Assembly (NCBI GenBank): GCA_947487765.1
Contig: CANKXO010000004.1
Location: 434,001 to 498,000 of the forward strand
Length of the DNA: 64,000 nt
Reading direction: 5' to 3'
Origin: an uncultured Pseudomonadales bacterium
GTDB lineage: Bacteria; Pseudomonadota; Gammaproteobacteria; Pseudomonadales; Cellvibrionaceae
Shown: in pieces, positions 53,343-62,600 of the stretch
Numbering within the stretch: position 1 is the stretch's first letter
Layout: every line of letters starts with the position of its first letter
Position numbers and translations under genes: made by a program
Notes under the pieces: generated by a model
Told to the model about the DNA's origin: nothing
The model's database searches: none
What the model saw: only the letters and a program-made list of their open reading frames with translations

Positions 53343-54554
53343 TCATGCGAGTTCTTCGGCGTAGCTGATTTTCCCTGATTGGGTGATTTCATAAAGCGCG
53401 CCTAGATATTGCTGATAATCGGAGCCGCCTGTTCCATAACCTAGATTCCCTAGTTGTCCGGGTTTTCCTATATAAGGGTTAACGGTACTCTTATGTCCCT
53501 GTCTCATACCTGCTACGCCATGTATACACTGGTTGTAAGCCGAGACAAGCTCTTTATTTTCTCTGTGCTTAATCACAATATCGCGAATAGGACTTTCTTG
53601 CTCGACAAACCGAATAAACTGGCGATGGCCTAAAGGCATATAGTCTCGAAAATCTAAATATTCATCTAATGTTGCTGTTTGTAACGGCTCCCACTCAGTC
53701 GGCATATTTTGCCGGTGCCATTGGTCTTGCCGATGAACGCTGAGCAAGGCATCAAAAAAAGGAATCACGCTGGATTGGCTACCAGTTTCTCCCCGGTACT
53801 GAGTTTGATCTGCGGGTATGTCTCCATAAGCGACATCAGTATTATTCTTCCAGCCTTTTAAAAACAAGCGGATATAATTGCGGAAAATATCAGGAGAAAC
53901 AACATTTTTAACTGATAAAAATGTGGCTTTCATTTGTTTTAATATGGATGCTATTTCATTTAAGTGAGCTGTGAGTGTATCGATATCCTCTATTTCAGCC
54001 GCAGCGATAGCTTGTTCCCCTAAATGAAAGGATCTGCCAGCAACATATTCATAAGCAACATGCACCACAACAAACATTTTTTCATCATCTCTGTCCGAAA
54101 ATGTGGCGAGTGTAGTGAGGTTCTCAATGGTTACAGGTCCAGCAGGGTCGATTAGCTTCCAGTTGCGTAAAACATAATCAGCATAATTAAAAATAGGTGG
54201 CTCATTGACCTGTTCGCTCACTTCAATCAACGGTATCGATAACTGCGATGGTAATTTATTTCTTGCATCTAAAGTCTCGTCATGAAATTTAGGTTCCCAG
54301 ACATAGGCCTGCGCCAGCATGCTCAAAATTAATTTTGCTCTTCCCAGCTCGCCAGTTGATAAGGAGGTTGTTTCTAGTAAAGGCATATTATCGACAGCAT
54401 TACCGAGTTGAAATTTTTCAAGTAGATCAGGTAATGCATTAATCAGGTCATCCCAGGCTTTATATTTATCAGAAAGCTTTTCTAGGGGGTCGACAGGAGG
54501 AAGAAATCCGCGGGTAACTTGTATTTGAAAGTCAGACAAATTAATTTTTTTCAT
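53343..54554 (-). CDS. Indoleamine 2,3-dioxygenase family protein
   Basis: The product (403 residues from ATG 54554) matches IDO closely: RGFLPPVDPL at the start, IRLFLKGWKNN (Arg of the substrate site retained), RGETGSQSSVIPFFDALLSV, FRDYMPLGHRQFI, and GMRQGHKSTVNPYI with the proximal heme ligand at His354, ending GTGGSDYQQYLG. IDO opens the indole ring of tryptophan to N-formylkynurenine. ATG 54554 is preceded by AAAGGGATACCT; the longer ORF to 54677 adds a lone hydrophobic stretch without support. No kynurenine genes adjoin. Of the human Phe226/Phe227 pair, the first is conserved and the second is Arg. Confidence 0.9.
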   Translation of the reverse strand: MKKINLSDFQIQVTRGFLPPVDPLEKLSDKYKAWDDLINALPDLLEKFQLGNAVDNMPLLETTSLSTGELGRAKLILSMLAQAYVWEPKFHDETLDARNKLPSQLSIPLIEVSEQVNEPPIFNYADYVLRNWKLIDPAGPVTIENLTTLATFSDRDDEKMFVVVHVAYEYVAGRSFHLGEQAIAAAEIEDIDTLTAHLNEIASILKQMKATFLSVKNVVSPDIFRNYIRLFLKGWKNNTDVAYGDIPADQTQYRGETGSQSSVIPFFDALLSVHRQDQWHRQNMPTEWEPLQTATLDEYLDFRDYMPLGHRQFIRFVEQESPIRDIVIKHRENKELVSAYNQCIHGVAGMRQGHKSTVNPYIGKPGQLGNLGYGTGGSDYQQYLGALYEITQSGKISYAEELA

Positions 54555-54946
54555 AGGTATCCCTTTTATTATTAAATTGATAGATATAACGATTAAAATT
54601 AAAAATAGTATTGCCAGTAAAACTAAAAAATATAATATTGTGGGTTTATAGAATTGAAATGTTGAATTTTGTGACACAGGTACAATGCATTGCTGTGTGT
54701 GAAAACATGACGACGTTAGCGTGATAAAAGGGAGATTAAAATGGATTTTGACGCCATTTTTTAATTTATCTCTACTGGAGCACTAAATTAAATACAGATG
54801 GCGTCAAAATTTGCATTTTTCAAGAGGAAAGGTATGGTGGGAATCTAAATGAAAGGATAAAAGCAAGGAAAAATAGACTCTACTTTTCCTTGTTTATTGA
54901 TTTTTTTAAATCAATTATCTAAATAGAATGCACAAACTTTACATTA
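54555..54946. other. Structured intergenic region upstream of IDO
   Basis: This 392-base AT-rich region holds two inverted repeats. The first pairs ATTTTGACGCCAT (54745-54757) with ATGGCGTCAAAAT (54798-54810), enclosing a nested AATTTA/TAAATT pair. The second pairs CAAGGAAAA (54864-54872) with TTTTCCTTG (54884-54892), and may be the end of the lipoprotein transcript. No ORF is convincing. Confidence 0.5.
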
Positions 54947-56023
54947 TTATCGTTTACAGTGCTGAACAGGGCTTGCTGATAGTTTTAGTTGATTATAGCG
55001 AGTTTCTAACAATTTTTTCTTTTCATGCAAGCTCGTTAATTTTCGGTTGATGTTTTTTTGTTTAGAGGGATATTGCTCAATAGATGCAAGTGATGTTTTG
55101 CACTGTCTTATAGCTGTATGAGGTTCCCTTTCTATATAAGCTTTGCGTTGTTTCCAGTTAGCTAAAGGGAGGTAGTGTTTTTTAATAAAATTATCGGTAC
55201 AAGATTCAGCTTGTAAATATTTTCCACCTACAGCAATAGCCCCCAAAAATAAGGCGCCAAACCAATTGCCCTGATCCCATGTTGATTTGGCTTCATCTTC
55301 GATGCCGCCAATAATTGCATCTGCAACCGCATCGCCTAACCCGTATTTCTGTTTCGCCAGTTTGGCCGCTGTGGCACCACAAAAAGGGCTGGTGAGCATA
55401 CCGCTAATATTTAGCTCACTTGCTGCAATCGAACACCCCGTCGAACCAAAGGTCATGCTGTAGCAAATGGCCCCGCCTTCTTGTTTGCACTGGTATTCAC
55501 TGGAACATTTTGTTGCGGGCTTAGGTGCAAGATAGCGCTGCTTAGGTAAAATACAACTCCCGTTTTTATAGGCGCGATTAGAGGCCAACTGCTGTTTACT
55601 GTTATTTAATGCACGCTTATTGCGAGTGCTCTGAGATTGCAGTGAGCGCAGAGAAGCATTTATCTGTTTTAGTTCACTTTCTGTTTTACGAAATTCAGGT
55701 AGAACAGATAGATTAATAGCTTCAAGCTTGCCAAATACCTTCCTTTGTCTGTCAACGACCTTGAAGCACTGATTACCAGGGTTGTAAAGCCGGTCTAGAG
55801 AGAATGATAGCTTTCCGTTGTTGCCATAACCGCGGCTCACAACTCTCCCTTTTTGATCAAGTAAAAAGTATTGTTGCCGATCCTTTTTTGAGGTTTCAAC
55901 ATTAAGGCTTCTATAGGTCTCAGTTGTCTTGGCGGGCCCTGTTGAACATGCTGTGATAAATATGCTCATAATTAACAGCAACAAAGCCAGTTTGTCGTTA
56001 TTGCTTTTGCTATTATTGATCAT
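54947..56023 (-). CDS. Lipoprotein of unknown function
   Basis: The 358-residue protein has a lipoprotein signal (LLLLIMSIFITACST, with the modified Cys at the lipobox end). I do not recognise the rest. It has a long coiled-coil segment (about 105-150, with RKTESELKQINASLRSLQSQ), a Cys-rich middle (CSSEYQCKQEGGAICYSM and SPFCGATAAKLA), a hydrophobic segment (FGALFLGAIAVG) and a second coiled coil at the end. It follows the beta-helix gene and precedes IDO in the same direction. Confidence 0.65.
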   Translation of the reverse strand: MINNSKSNNDKLALLLLIMSIFITACSTGPAKTTETYRSLNVETSKKDRQQYFLLDQKGRVVSRGYGNNGKLSFSLDRLYNPGNQCFKVVDRQRKVFGKLEAINLSVLPEFRKTESELKQINASLRSLQSQSTRNKRALNNSKQQLASNRAYKNGSCILPKQRYLAPKPATKCSSEYQCKQEGGAICYSMTFGSTGCSIAASELNISGMLTSPFCGATAAKLAKQKYGLGDAVADAIIGGIEDEAKSTWDQGNWFGALFLGAIAVGGKYLQAESCTDNFIKKHYLPLANWKQRKAYIEREPHTAIRQCKTSLASIEQYPSKQKNINRKLTSLHEKKKLLETRYNQLKLSASPVQHCKR

Positions 56024-56106
56024 CTTGTTCTACCTACTCCTTGTTGTAGTGGAAACTATCTTTTTATCAGTTTTATACGATGAACGACCATAATATTAAC
56101 GCTAAA

Positions 56107-56143
56107 GTAAAAAAGAGAACAATACATATATACTCTTCTCTTT
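56107..56143 (-). terminator. Intrinsic terminator after the beta-helix gene
   Basis: On the minus strand, arms AAAGAGAA and TTCTCTTT (56111-56119 with 56136-56143 on the plus strand) form an 8-base stem, followed by a run of T. It lies 16 bases after the stop of the large secreted protein gene at 56159. Confidence 0.7.
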
Positions 56144-56158
56144 AATTTATCTATACGA

Positions 56159-59100
56159 TTACTGAATTTTAAACAAGCGAATATGTTCAGATATCGGTCT
56201 GTCAGTGCTACCTGCATTTTTAACACGTACACGTAGTCTGTAGTTACCTAAAAGACTGTTTGTATCCCAAGTGGCACTATTGTTTTGGCTAAACCCCTGT
56301 ATTGTTTGCCACTGGCTGTCATTTTCTATCGAACGATATTGAAAAGCATACTCATAGTTTCCAGTGCCATCTAGGCCTTGAGCAGATAAGCTAATAAGAG
56401 CTCCCGCCGTTGCAGGGCTATTGGTTAAGGTCGTCAGTTCTGCATTTTGTACAGCATCAGGATTATTTATCCAGACAATTACAGACTGCTTAACAGGTTG
56501 ATCCTCGGTATTCGCTCTTCGCGCATACACTGTTATGCGATGCTTGCCTAAAAAGGTGTGTGGTTGCCACAGGTAATTATTTATCGTGCCATAGTCTTGA
56601 AGAGCGGTTACAGTTTTAGTCATCACATTTTTTGCTTCGAATCGATATTCATAAGGCCCAATAGTATCGCTAGTGGCGTTTGCGATGAGAGTGATAGTTT
56701 CGTCACTAGTCAGTATCACAGTTTGACTGGGTACTAGTTGCAACTGCGTGACTGGTGACGGTTGGTTCACCCAGAGAGTTTGTTTTGATTGGTATTTTAT
56801 GGTGTTATCGCTAATATGCTGAGCGACAGCTCTGATACGATTTTTACCAGAAAACGCTGTGCTATCCCAAGAATAATTCGACGAACTGCTAAAACCTTGA
56901 AGCTCTGTCCATGAAGTCGCGTCACCCTGTTTAATTTCAAACTTGTAAGAATACTGTGAAGGATTATCACCACTTATATCCGCCGTTAATAGTAGTAAGT
57001 TACCAGCAGTGATCGGTGATGGCATATCCGTGTTGAGGCTCAGGCTGGCAGGCGGTGCTTGCACGGTGGTTGTTATTTGTTGGTGACCTTTAGCGCCAGT
57101 CACATCGGTTGCTTGAACACGAATATCATGAATGCCCACACTCAAAGCCTCTGTCGATATATTTAAGCCCTGAGCAACGGTTCCATCAAGCTCTATCAAT
57201 TCACCATCAATAGATGAAAACCAGAGAATGTCTTCATCATTGAATTCTTCTCCATCGGGGTCACTGACGGTTGTCGATAGCGTTACCGTTTCACCCCATA
57301 GAATAGTCGTTGCACTTGCCGCTAAACTGTCAATTTGAGGTAAGGCACACTCATCTGTTTCATTATCAAAGCGTCGAACATTACTGGCAGGGTGATTATT
57401 AATCCACTCACAGCGAGCTTGTTCCCAAGTATTACGGGCTTGAATTCCTGTAACAAGTTCGAAGCATAGAGGTAGGTTGTCAAATTCAGACGGAGGCGCA
57501 TCATTTTCTAACCAAAGAATTTTATTGTTGGAGCAGCCTTTAAGTTTTGATGAGGGGTTATCAGCTGTGCCTAGCATGGTGCTTAATTGATTGGCGCCTA
57601 GAATATTCTTGGTGTCATAGGCAAAAATGCTATTGTGGACTTCAATACCTGGTGATGTTGCCTTAGCCTTGAATGCATGCAAAGAGCCTTCTCTAGCCGA
57701 ATCGACAATATCAAAAATATTATCGGAAGTTTTATGAGAGGTCAGGCGCATTAATACGCGGTCCATTACAACTAACTCGGTATCTTCAACATTAACTGTT
57801 GCTTGTGGATTGCGTATTGATAAGCCAACGCTGCAGTTATCAAATAAACTATCAATAATTTTTCCTGAATTATATCCATCATTTTCGATACAATCGTCGC
57901 GAGTGTTGGTGGAGTACACATCGCTGATAATAAAATTATCATTGTTAACACGTATACCATCCCAGGCATTATTGATACGTGCACCATAAACTTTGCTGTT
58001 GGAGGCATTGTTATTTAACAAGATAGCAGCGGAGTTAAAATAGCTCAGTTGAAAATTAAAATTTTGAGGCACTTGGCCGTCAATTAAAGGTTTTACAATG
58101 GTTGTATTGACACCTTCCAGCACTAAGGGGTAACGTGATAGAGGGTTTCTATTTTCAGCTAAGGGATCATTAGCAAAAATTGCACAGCCCACTTCATTGC
58201 GTTCGTTGCGATCAGGGTCATTCAGAATTCCGGGATAATTTTCAGGATCATCTACAGTACAGTTGTTAAGAAAAAAACGCGTCCGGCTAGCATCATAGAC
58301 AATGTCACTTTCAAATTTACGAAATTGAATACCTTCAGCATTAAAAACATCATCATCCATGTAATCGCCTTCTGGCAAAATAACTAGACCATCCAGAGTG
58401 TTCTCATCGCAATCTACAGGGTCTCCTGGTAATCGTCTTACCTGTCTTTCCGCTGCTGGTATCGAATCGATAGAGGCATGATCATTAATCCAACGGCAGC
58501 GTTCTTGTTCCCACTTCTTTTGTGCTTGAAGACCTGTAATTAACTCAAAGCAAGGTGATATATCGTCGAGTGCTTCTGGACTATTATCATTTGCCATCCA
58601 CAAAAGTTGATTAGCATTACAACCTGCAAGCTTAGTAGAATCTTCTCCGATAAAATCCAGCACTGATGCAATACCTTGAAAAATATCTGGGTCATTGTAG
58701 GCTAGGGTACTATTATTGATAGTTAACGTTGTGGCATTACCATTACCAGTAAATAAATTACCACTCTCAAAGCCTGTGCTGATATTGTAAGCTTTCACCT
58801 GTAATAGCAATTGATCAATGGTTAATTGGTTATTAATGCCTTCAGGGTCAGTGCTGCCCATATTAATTCCTGTGGAGCAGCCTTCAAATAAACTGTCTGA
58901 TATTGATCCCCTCGTGCCCGAAAGATTTTGTAAGCATCGAGCTCTATTATTTGATATCCATGAACTCTTTATCGAAAAATTACCGGCCGTTGATGACGTG
59001 GCTCTTATTGCATCATAAGCACCATCGATACGAGTTTCACTCACCGTACTGTTATTTGCATTGTCCCGTATAAGAATTGCGGCAGATGAAGAGCAAAGAC

Positions 59101-59386
59101 GCCCGTACATATCAACTTCGTTAGGTATGTCGCCATAGATAAGGCCGCGTAGAAAAGTTTGGTCAGAATGCCAACGCATTAACACAGGGAAAGTGCCACT
59201 ATTACAATTTAAGCTGCCATCCCCTCCTATATGCACTTGCCAGCTTGCTGTTGCAGCTTCAAATGTTTCACCCGCGGGTGCAGGTAATGTTGTTGAGGAA
59301 TATCCATTATCGCCGGTTAAAATACTTTGAGCGTTAGAATGTAAAGAATAAAAAACTAGTAAGATTGCAAGCGCACATTTATACAT
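56159..59386 (-). CDS. Large secreted beta-helix protein with tandem modules and Ig-like C-terminus
   Basis: The 1075-residue product has a Sec signal (cleavage after SNA). Two related modules, about residues 20-320 and 320-690, each predict right-handed beta-helix and then end in a shared Cys-containing segment: GCNANQLLWMANDNSPEALD with a following WEQERCRWINDH, and GCSNNKILWLENDAPPSEFD with WEQARCEWINNH. From about 690 come Ig-like repeats with QLQLVPSQTVILTSDETITL-like strands. No catalytic motif is clear. It may bind or cleave a surface polysaccharide, or serve in adhesion. AGG lies seven bases before the ATG. Confidence 0.7.
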   Translation of the reverse strand: MYKCALAILLVFYSLHSNAQSILTGDNGYSSTTLPAPAGETFEAATASWQVHIGGDGSLNCNSGTFPVLMRWHSDQTFLRGLIYGDIPNEVDMYGRLCSSSAAILIRDNANNSTVSETRIDGAYDAIRATSSTAGNFSIKSSWISNNRARCLQNLSGTRGSISDSLFEGCSTGINMGSTDPEGINNQLTIDQLLLQVKAYNISTGFESGNLFTGNGNATTLTINNSTLAYNDPDIFQGIASVLDFIGEDSTKLAGCNANQLLWMANDNSPEALDDISPCFELITGLQAQKKWEQERCRWINDHASIDSIPAAERQVRRLPGDPVDCDENTLDGLVILPEGDYMDDDVFNAEGIQFRKFESDIVYDASRTRFFLNNCTVDDPENYPGILNDPDRNERNEVGCAIFANDPLAENRNPLSRYPLVLEGVNTTIVKPLIDGQVPQNFNFQLSYFNSAAILLNNNASNSKVYGARINNAWDGIRVNNDNFIISDVYSTNTRDDCIENDGYNSGKIIDSLFDNCSVGLSIRNPQATVNVEDTELVVMDRVLMRLTSHKTSDNIFDIVDSAREGSLHAFKAKATSPGIEVHNSIFAYDTKNILGANQLSTMLGTADNPSSKLKGCSNNKILWLENDAPPSEFDNLPLCFELVTGIQARNTWEQARCEWINNHPASNVRRFDNETDECALPQIDSLAASATTILWGETVTLSTTVSDPDGEEFNDEDILWFSSIDGELIELDGTVAQGLNISTEALSVGIHDIRVQATDVTGAKGHQQITTTVQAPPASLSLNTDMPSPITAGNLLLLTADISGDNPSQYSYKFEIKQGDATSWTELQGFSSSSNYSWDSTAFSGKNRIRAVAQHISDNTIKYQSKQTLWVNQPSPVTQLQLVPSQTVILTSDETITLIANATSDTIGPYEYRFEAKNVMTKTVTALQDYGTINNYLWQPHTFLGKHRITVYARRANTEDQPVKQSVIVWINNPDAVQNAELTTLTNSPATAGALISLSAQGLDGTGNYEYAFQYRSIENDSQWQTIQGFSQNNSATWDTNSLLGNYRLRVRVKNAGSTDRPISEHIRLFKIQ

Positions 59387-59633
59387 ATAGGTACCTATTG
59401 TTATTATTTGTATTATATTTTGTACTGTTTAATGTCAATAATATGACCGGAGGGGCGCTTTGAAGAGTGGGTTTACTTCCTGTTAATAAGCAAAGTCACT
59501 GATAAAACCAGAGCTTTTTAACTGTATCAGCCTTTTATTTGTTTTTCTGACGCTTGTTGAATTTGGCGACATAAAATTAAAGTGAAAAGCTTTTCATTTT
59601 AAATAGCTGAAATTAATTCCTATTCGCTGAAGG

Positions 59634-62600
59634 TTATTGCGGGAAAAAATTGGCAGGATTTTGTTTTTGTAAAAGTATATTTTTGATTCTCCATTCAATA
59701 TCAGCGCTTTGAGGTTTCAAATAGTGAGTTTGATTGCCTTGCTGTACTGCGATAGCAACGCCGTTTTTAAATAAAATGCGGTGGCTGGCTTGGGAGGTAA
59801 TTTTTTGCCCAGGAAGGATAACCCCAACAAGGTTGAGCGGGTCGGCGGCACACAGTGTAATATAGGTGTCGGTTTTTTTATTGCGTTGTTTGCGAAGTAA
59901 ACCGACGGCATCTGGGCTCGCAAATTGTTCGCCACCGAAACCGTCAACAAAGCGGCCGCCGCGAATTTCTCCGCGAGCCTCTAGACGTCGGAATACATAT
60001 AGCAGCTCACGCCAGGGTGGCAGGCCGGTTTCTCTTTCCAGTAATTTTCTAAAAACGACGCCGTAGCGTATAAGTAATGTCTCCGCAATAAATTCTAAGA
60101 CATCGTAAGGCGTCTGTAGCCAACGATGTTTATTTTTTTCTGCATGCTGCGGTTCGGGCGCCGTTTTTTCTAGATCATTAGTTATGTTTACCAGTGCCCA
60201 GCGCCCGGCATTGTCGATTGTATTCATTGGTGTTAAGCGAGCGCTTAATGAGCGTCGCCTTGATCTTCTGGCGATATCATTTTTCTTTTTGGCTGGTGCA
60301 ATTAACGCACGCAAACCAGCAAAGCTGTCCGAATTAACAAGCCCGTTAGCGACTAACTCTCCTAGCGCTGTTTCTGCCTGGCTGCGCAATAAGCCATTAG
60401 GGTTGTTGTTATTATGATAAAGCTCAGCAAAAAATGAAGCCCCCTTTTCTTGTAAACAAAGTAGTAAAGTGTTTGTGGCAGAAGAGAGTTCGGTATCTTT
60501 TTCTTCGATGGTGCGAGATTGTAGCGAGCGCCAAATAGATTGATGCTGGCGTTCAACAAATGTAACCGGAGTCGTCTTGATTGGCCCCTTAGATGATTTT
60601 TTACTGCCTTTGCTATTTTTATTAAAAAGGCGTAGCCAGGTAAATTCACCACTTAAGCACAGTTGATCCAAATCATAAGGGCTAAATTCATCAATGCGAT
60701 CGCGTAAAATATCGCTCTCCCAAGCGCAAGCAGGAATCGCAAAACCTTCTAATTGACGTAACGAATTCGCTAATGCTTGCGGTCCCCTGGGTTTTTCTTC
60801 GCCCAGGTGCTGCCAATCAAATAAAAACATCATCAACTCAGCGGGAGTAACGGGTTTTATTTCGTTGCGCAATCGTTTAAGAGTATAGCGATGGATGCGG
60901 GCCAGTAAGCCCCGCTCACACCATTGTTTATCGGTGTCTGCGGATAAGGGTAAAAACTGCCCCTGCATGGCATAACCCTCTTGTTCAAGAGCTAAGCAAG
61001 CTAGGGCAATATCATTACTGCTTGCCTGTAAGCTGTGAGCAAGGCTATTTTCAGTCACAGGACCTAAACCTTGTAGGCGGTGACGGATGAGTTCAGTTAA
61101 GGCATCATGAGTTTGCCAGTCTTGTTTACTGTTGATGCCAACAGGGTTGATGCTGGGCTCAATACTGCCCGAGGGATGCAGGCATTGCAGTAAGCGTAAG
61201 CGTTCTGCACTTACCCAAAGGCAGCCGTTTGTTATAGAAAATAGCGTTGCTCTTTTACTCTGCGTCAACTCCGCGAGTAACTTTGTCCATTGGTTATCAT
61301 CGGCTTCTTGTTGCGTAATAAAGCCAAGCATTAATAATGCATCGTGTACTTCATCTAAAGTGTTGGCGGTTGGCCACGCTTCTTTGCAAACCCGCTCAAT
61401 AGCAGCGGGGTCCAATGTGCCAATGTCTCTTGCGCTTTCAGCATCTAAATTTCGGTTGGCGTTAACAGCGCGTGTGCGGCGCTCTTCGGCAGGCGCATCA
61501 TCCAGAAAGGCATAGGGCTTAGCCGTTAAAATTTCCTGCGCTAAAGGCGAAGGGGTAACCAAGTCTCGACAACTGATTGTAATTTCTTTGGCCTCGATTT
61601 TCTGTAATAGCGTTTCAAGCCCGGCAATATCCATAACCTGATGTAAGCAGTCATAAATGGTTTGATTCACTAAAGGGTGGTCGGGAATTTCACGTTCGCC
61701 GACAATATTGTCCTGGCAGGCAATTTGATCAGGAAAGACAACCGCCACCAAATCCTCCGCATTATTGCGTTGAAATTGTGCCGGTACTCGCTTGCCACTT
61801 TGGTTACGTTTAACCGCAAGTGCAATGCTGGCATCCCAACGCCAATGTGTTGGGAATAACGGGGCTTGTAGCACAGCCTGCGTCACTACCTCTTTAATCG
61901 ACGTGGATTGCAAATAGTGAATGACTTCTTCCAGTGGAAAACTATGTGTCGACCCTAAAGAGATCACAATACTGTCTTCCAGAGCAGCCGCCTGTAATTC
62001 AAAATTAAATTTTCGGCAAAACTTTTTGCGCAATGCCAAGCCCCAAGCGCGATTTAAGCGAGAACCATAAGGTGAATGAATAACAATATGGTGGTCACCG
62101 GTTTCATCAAAAAAACGCTCGAAAAAAATATGCTCCTGTGTTGGCATACCCTTTAATGCGGCTTGAGTTGCCGCGAGGTATTCCACCAGTTGCACAGCGG
62201 CTTGCCCGGAAATACGAATAGTTTTAACAACCCACTCAATCGTATGGTCAACACCTAATTCGACAAGTTTATCCGCAATGAGCTGACGTAAACTCGATAC
62301 GGCTTCACTGAGTTCCAATGTGCGGCCTGCGCCTTCGCCTAACCAAAAAGGAATACTCGGTGGCAGGCCATGGGCGTCTTCCACGCGCACAATGCCGTTT
62401 TCAATACGCAAAATGCGATAGGACTGATTGCCTAATTGAAAAATATCACCGGGCAAGCTTTCGATGGAAAAGTCTTCATTCAGTGTGCCAATTTTGAGCC
62501 CTTGCGGTTCCAATAATACGTCGTAATCAAAATGATCGGGTATCGCCCCGGCATTAGTTACAGCCGTTAAGCGGGCACTTTTTCGTGGCCGCAATTCTTT

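Noticed and set aside
54555-54677. A longer IDO start adding 41 residues with a hydrophobic stretch like a membrane anchor.
   Set aside because: The inner ATG at 54554 has a good ribosome site and gives the standard IDO N-terminus; the extra part is AT-rich non-coding sequence in translation.
59583-59596. The palindrome TGAAAAGCTTTTCA after lhr as a terminator.
   Set aside because: The stem is AT-rich and short with no clear loop; too weak to call.
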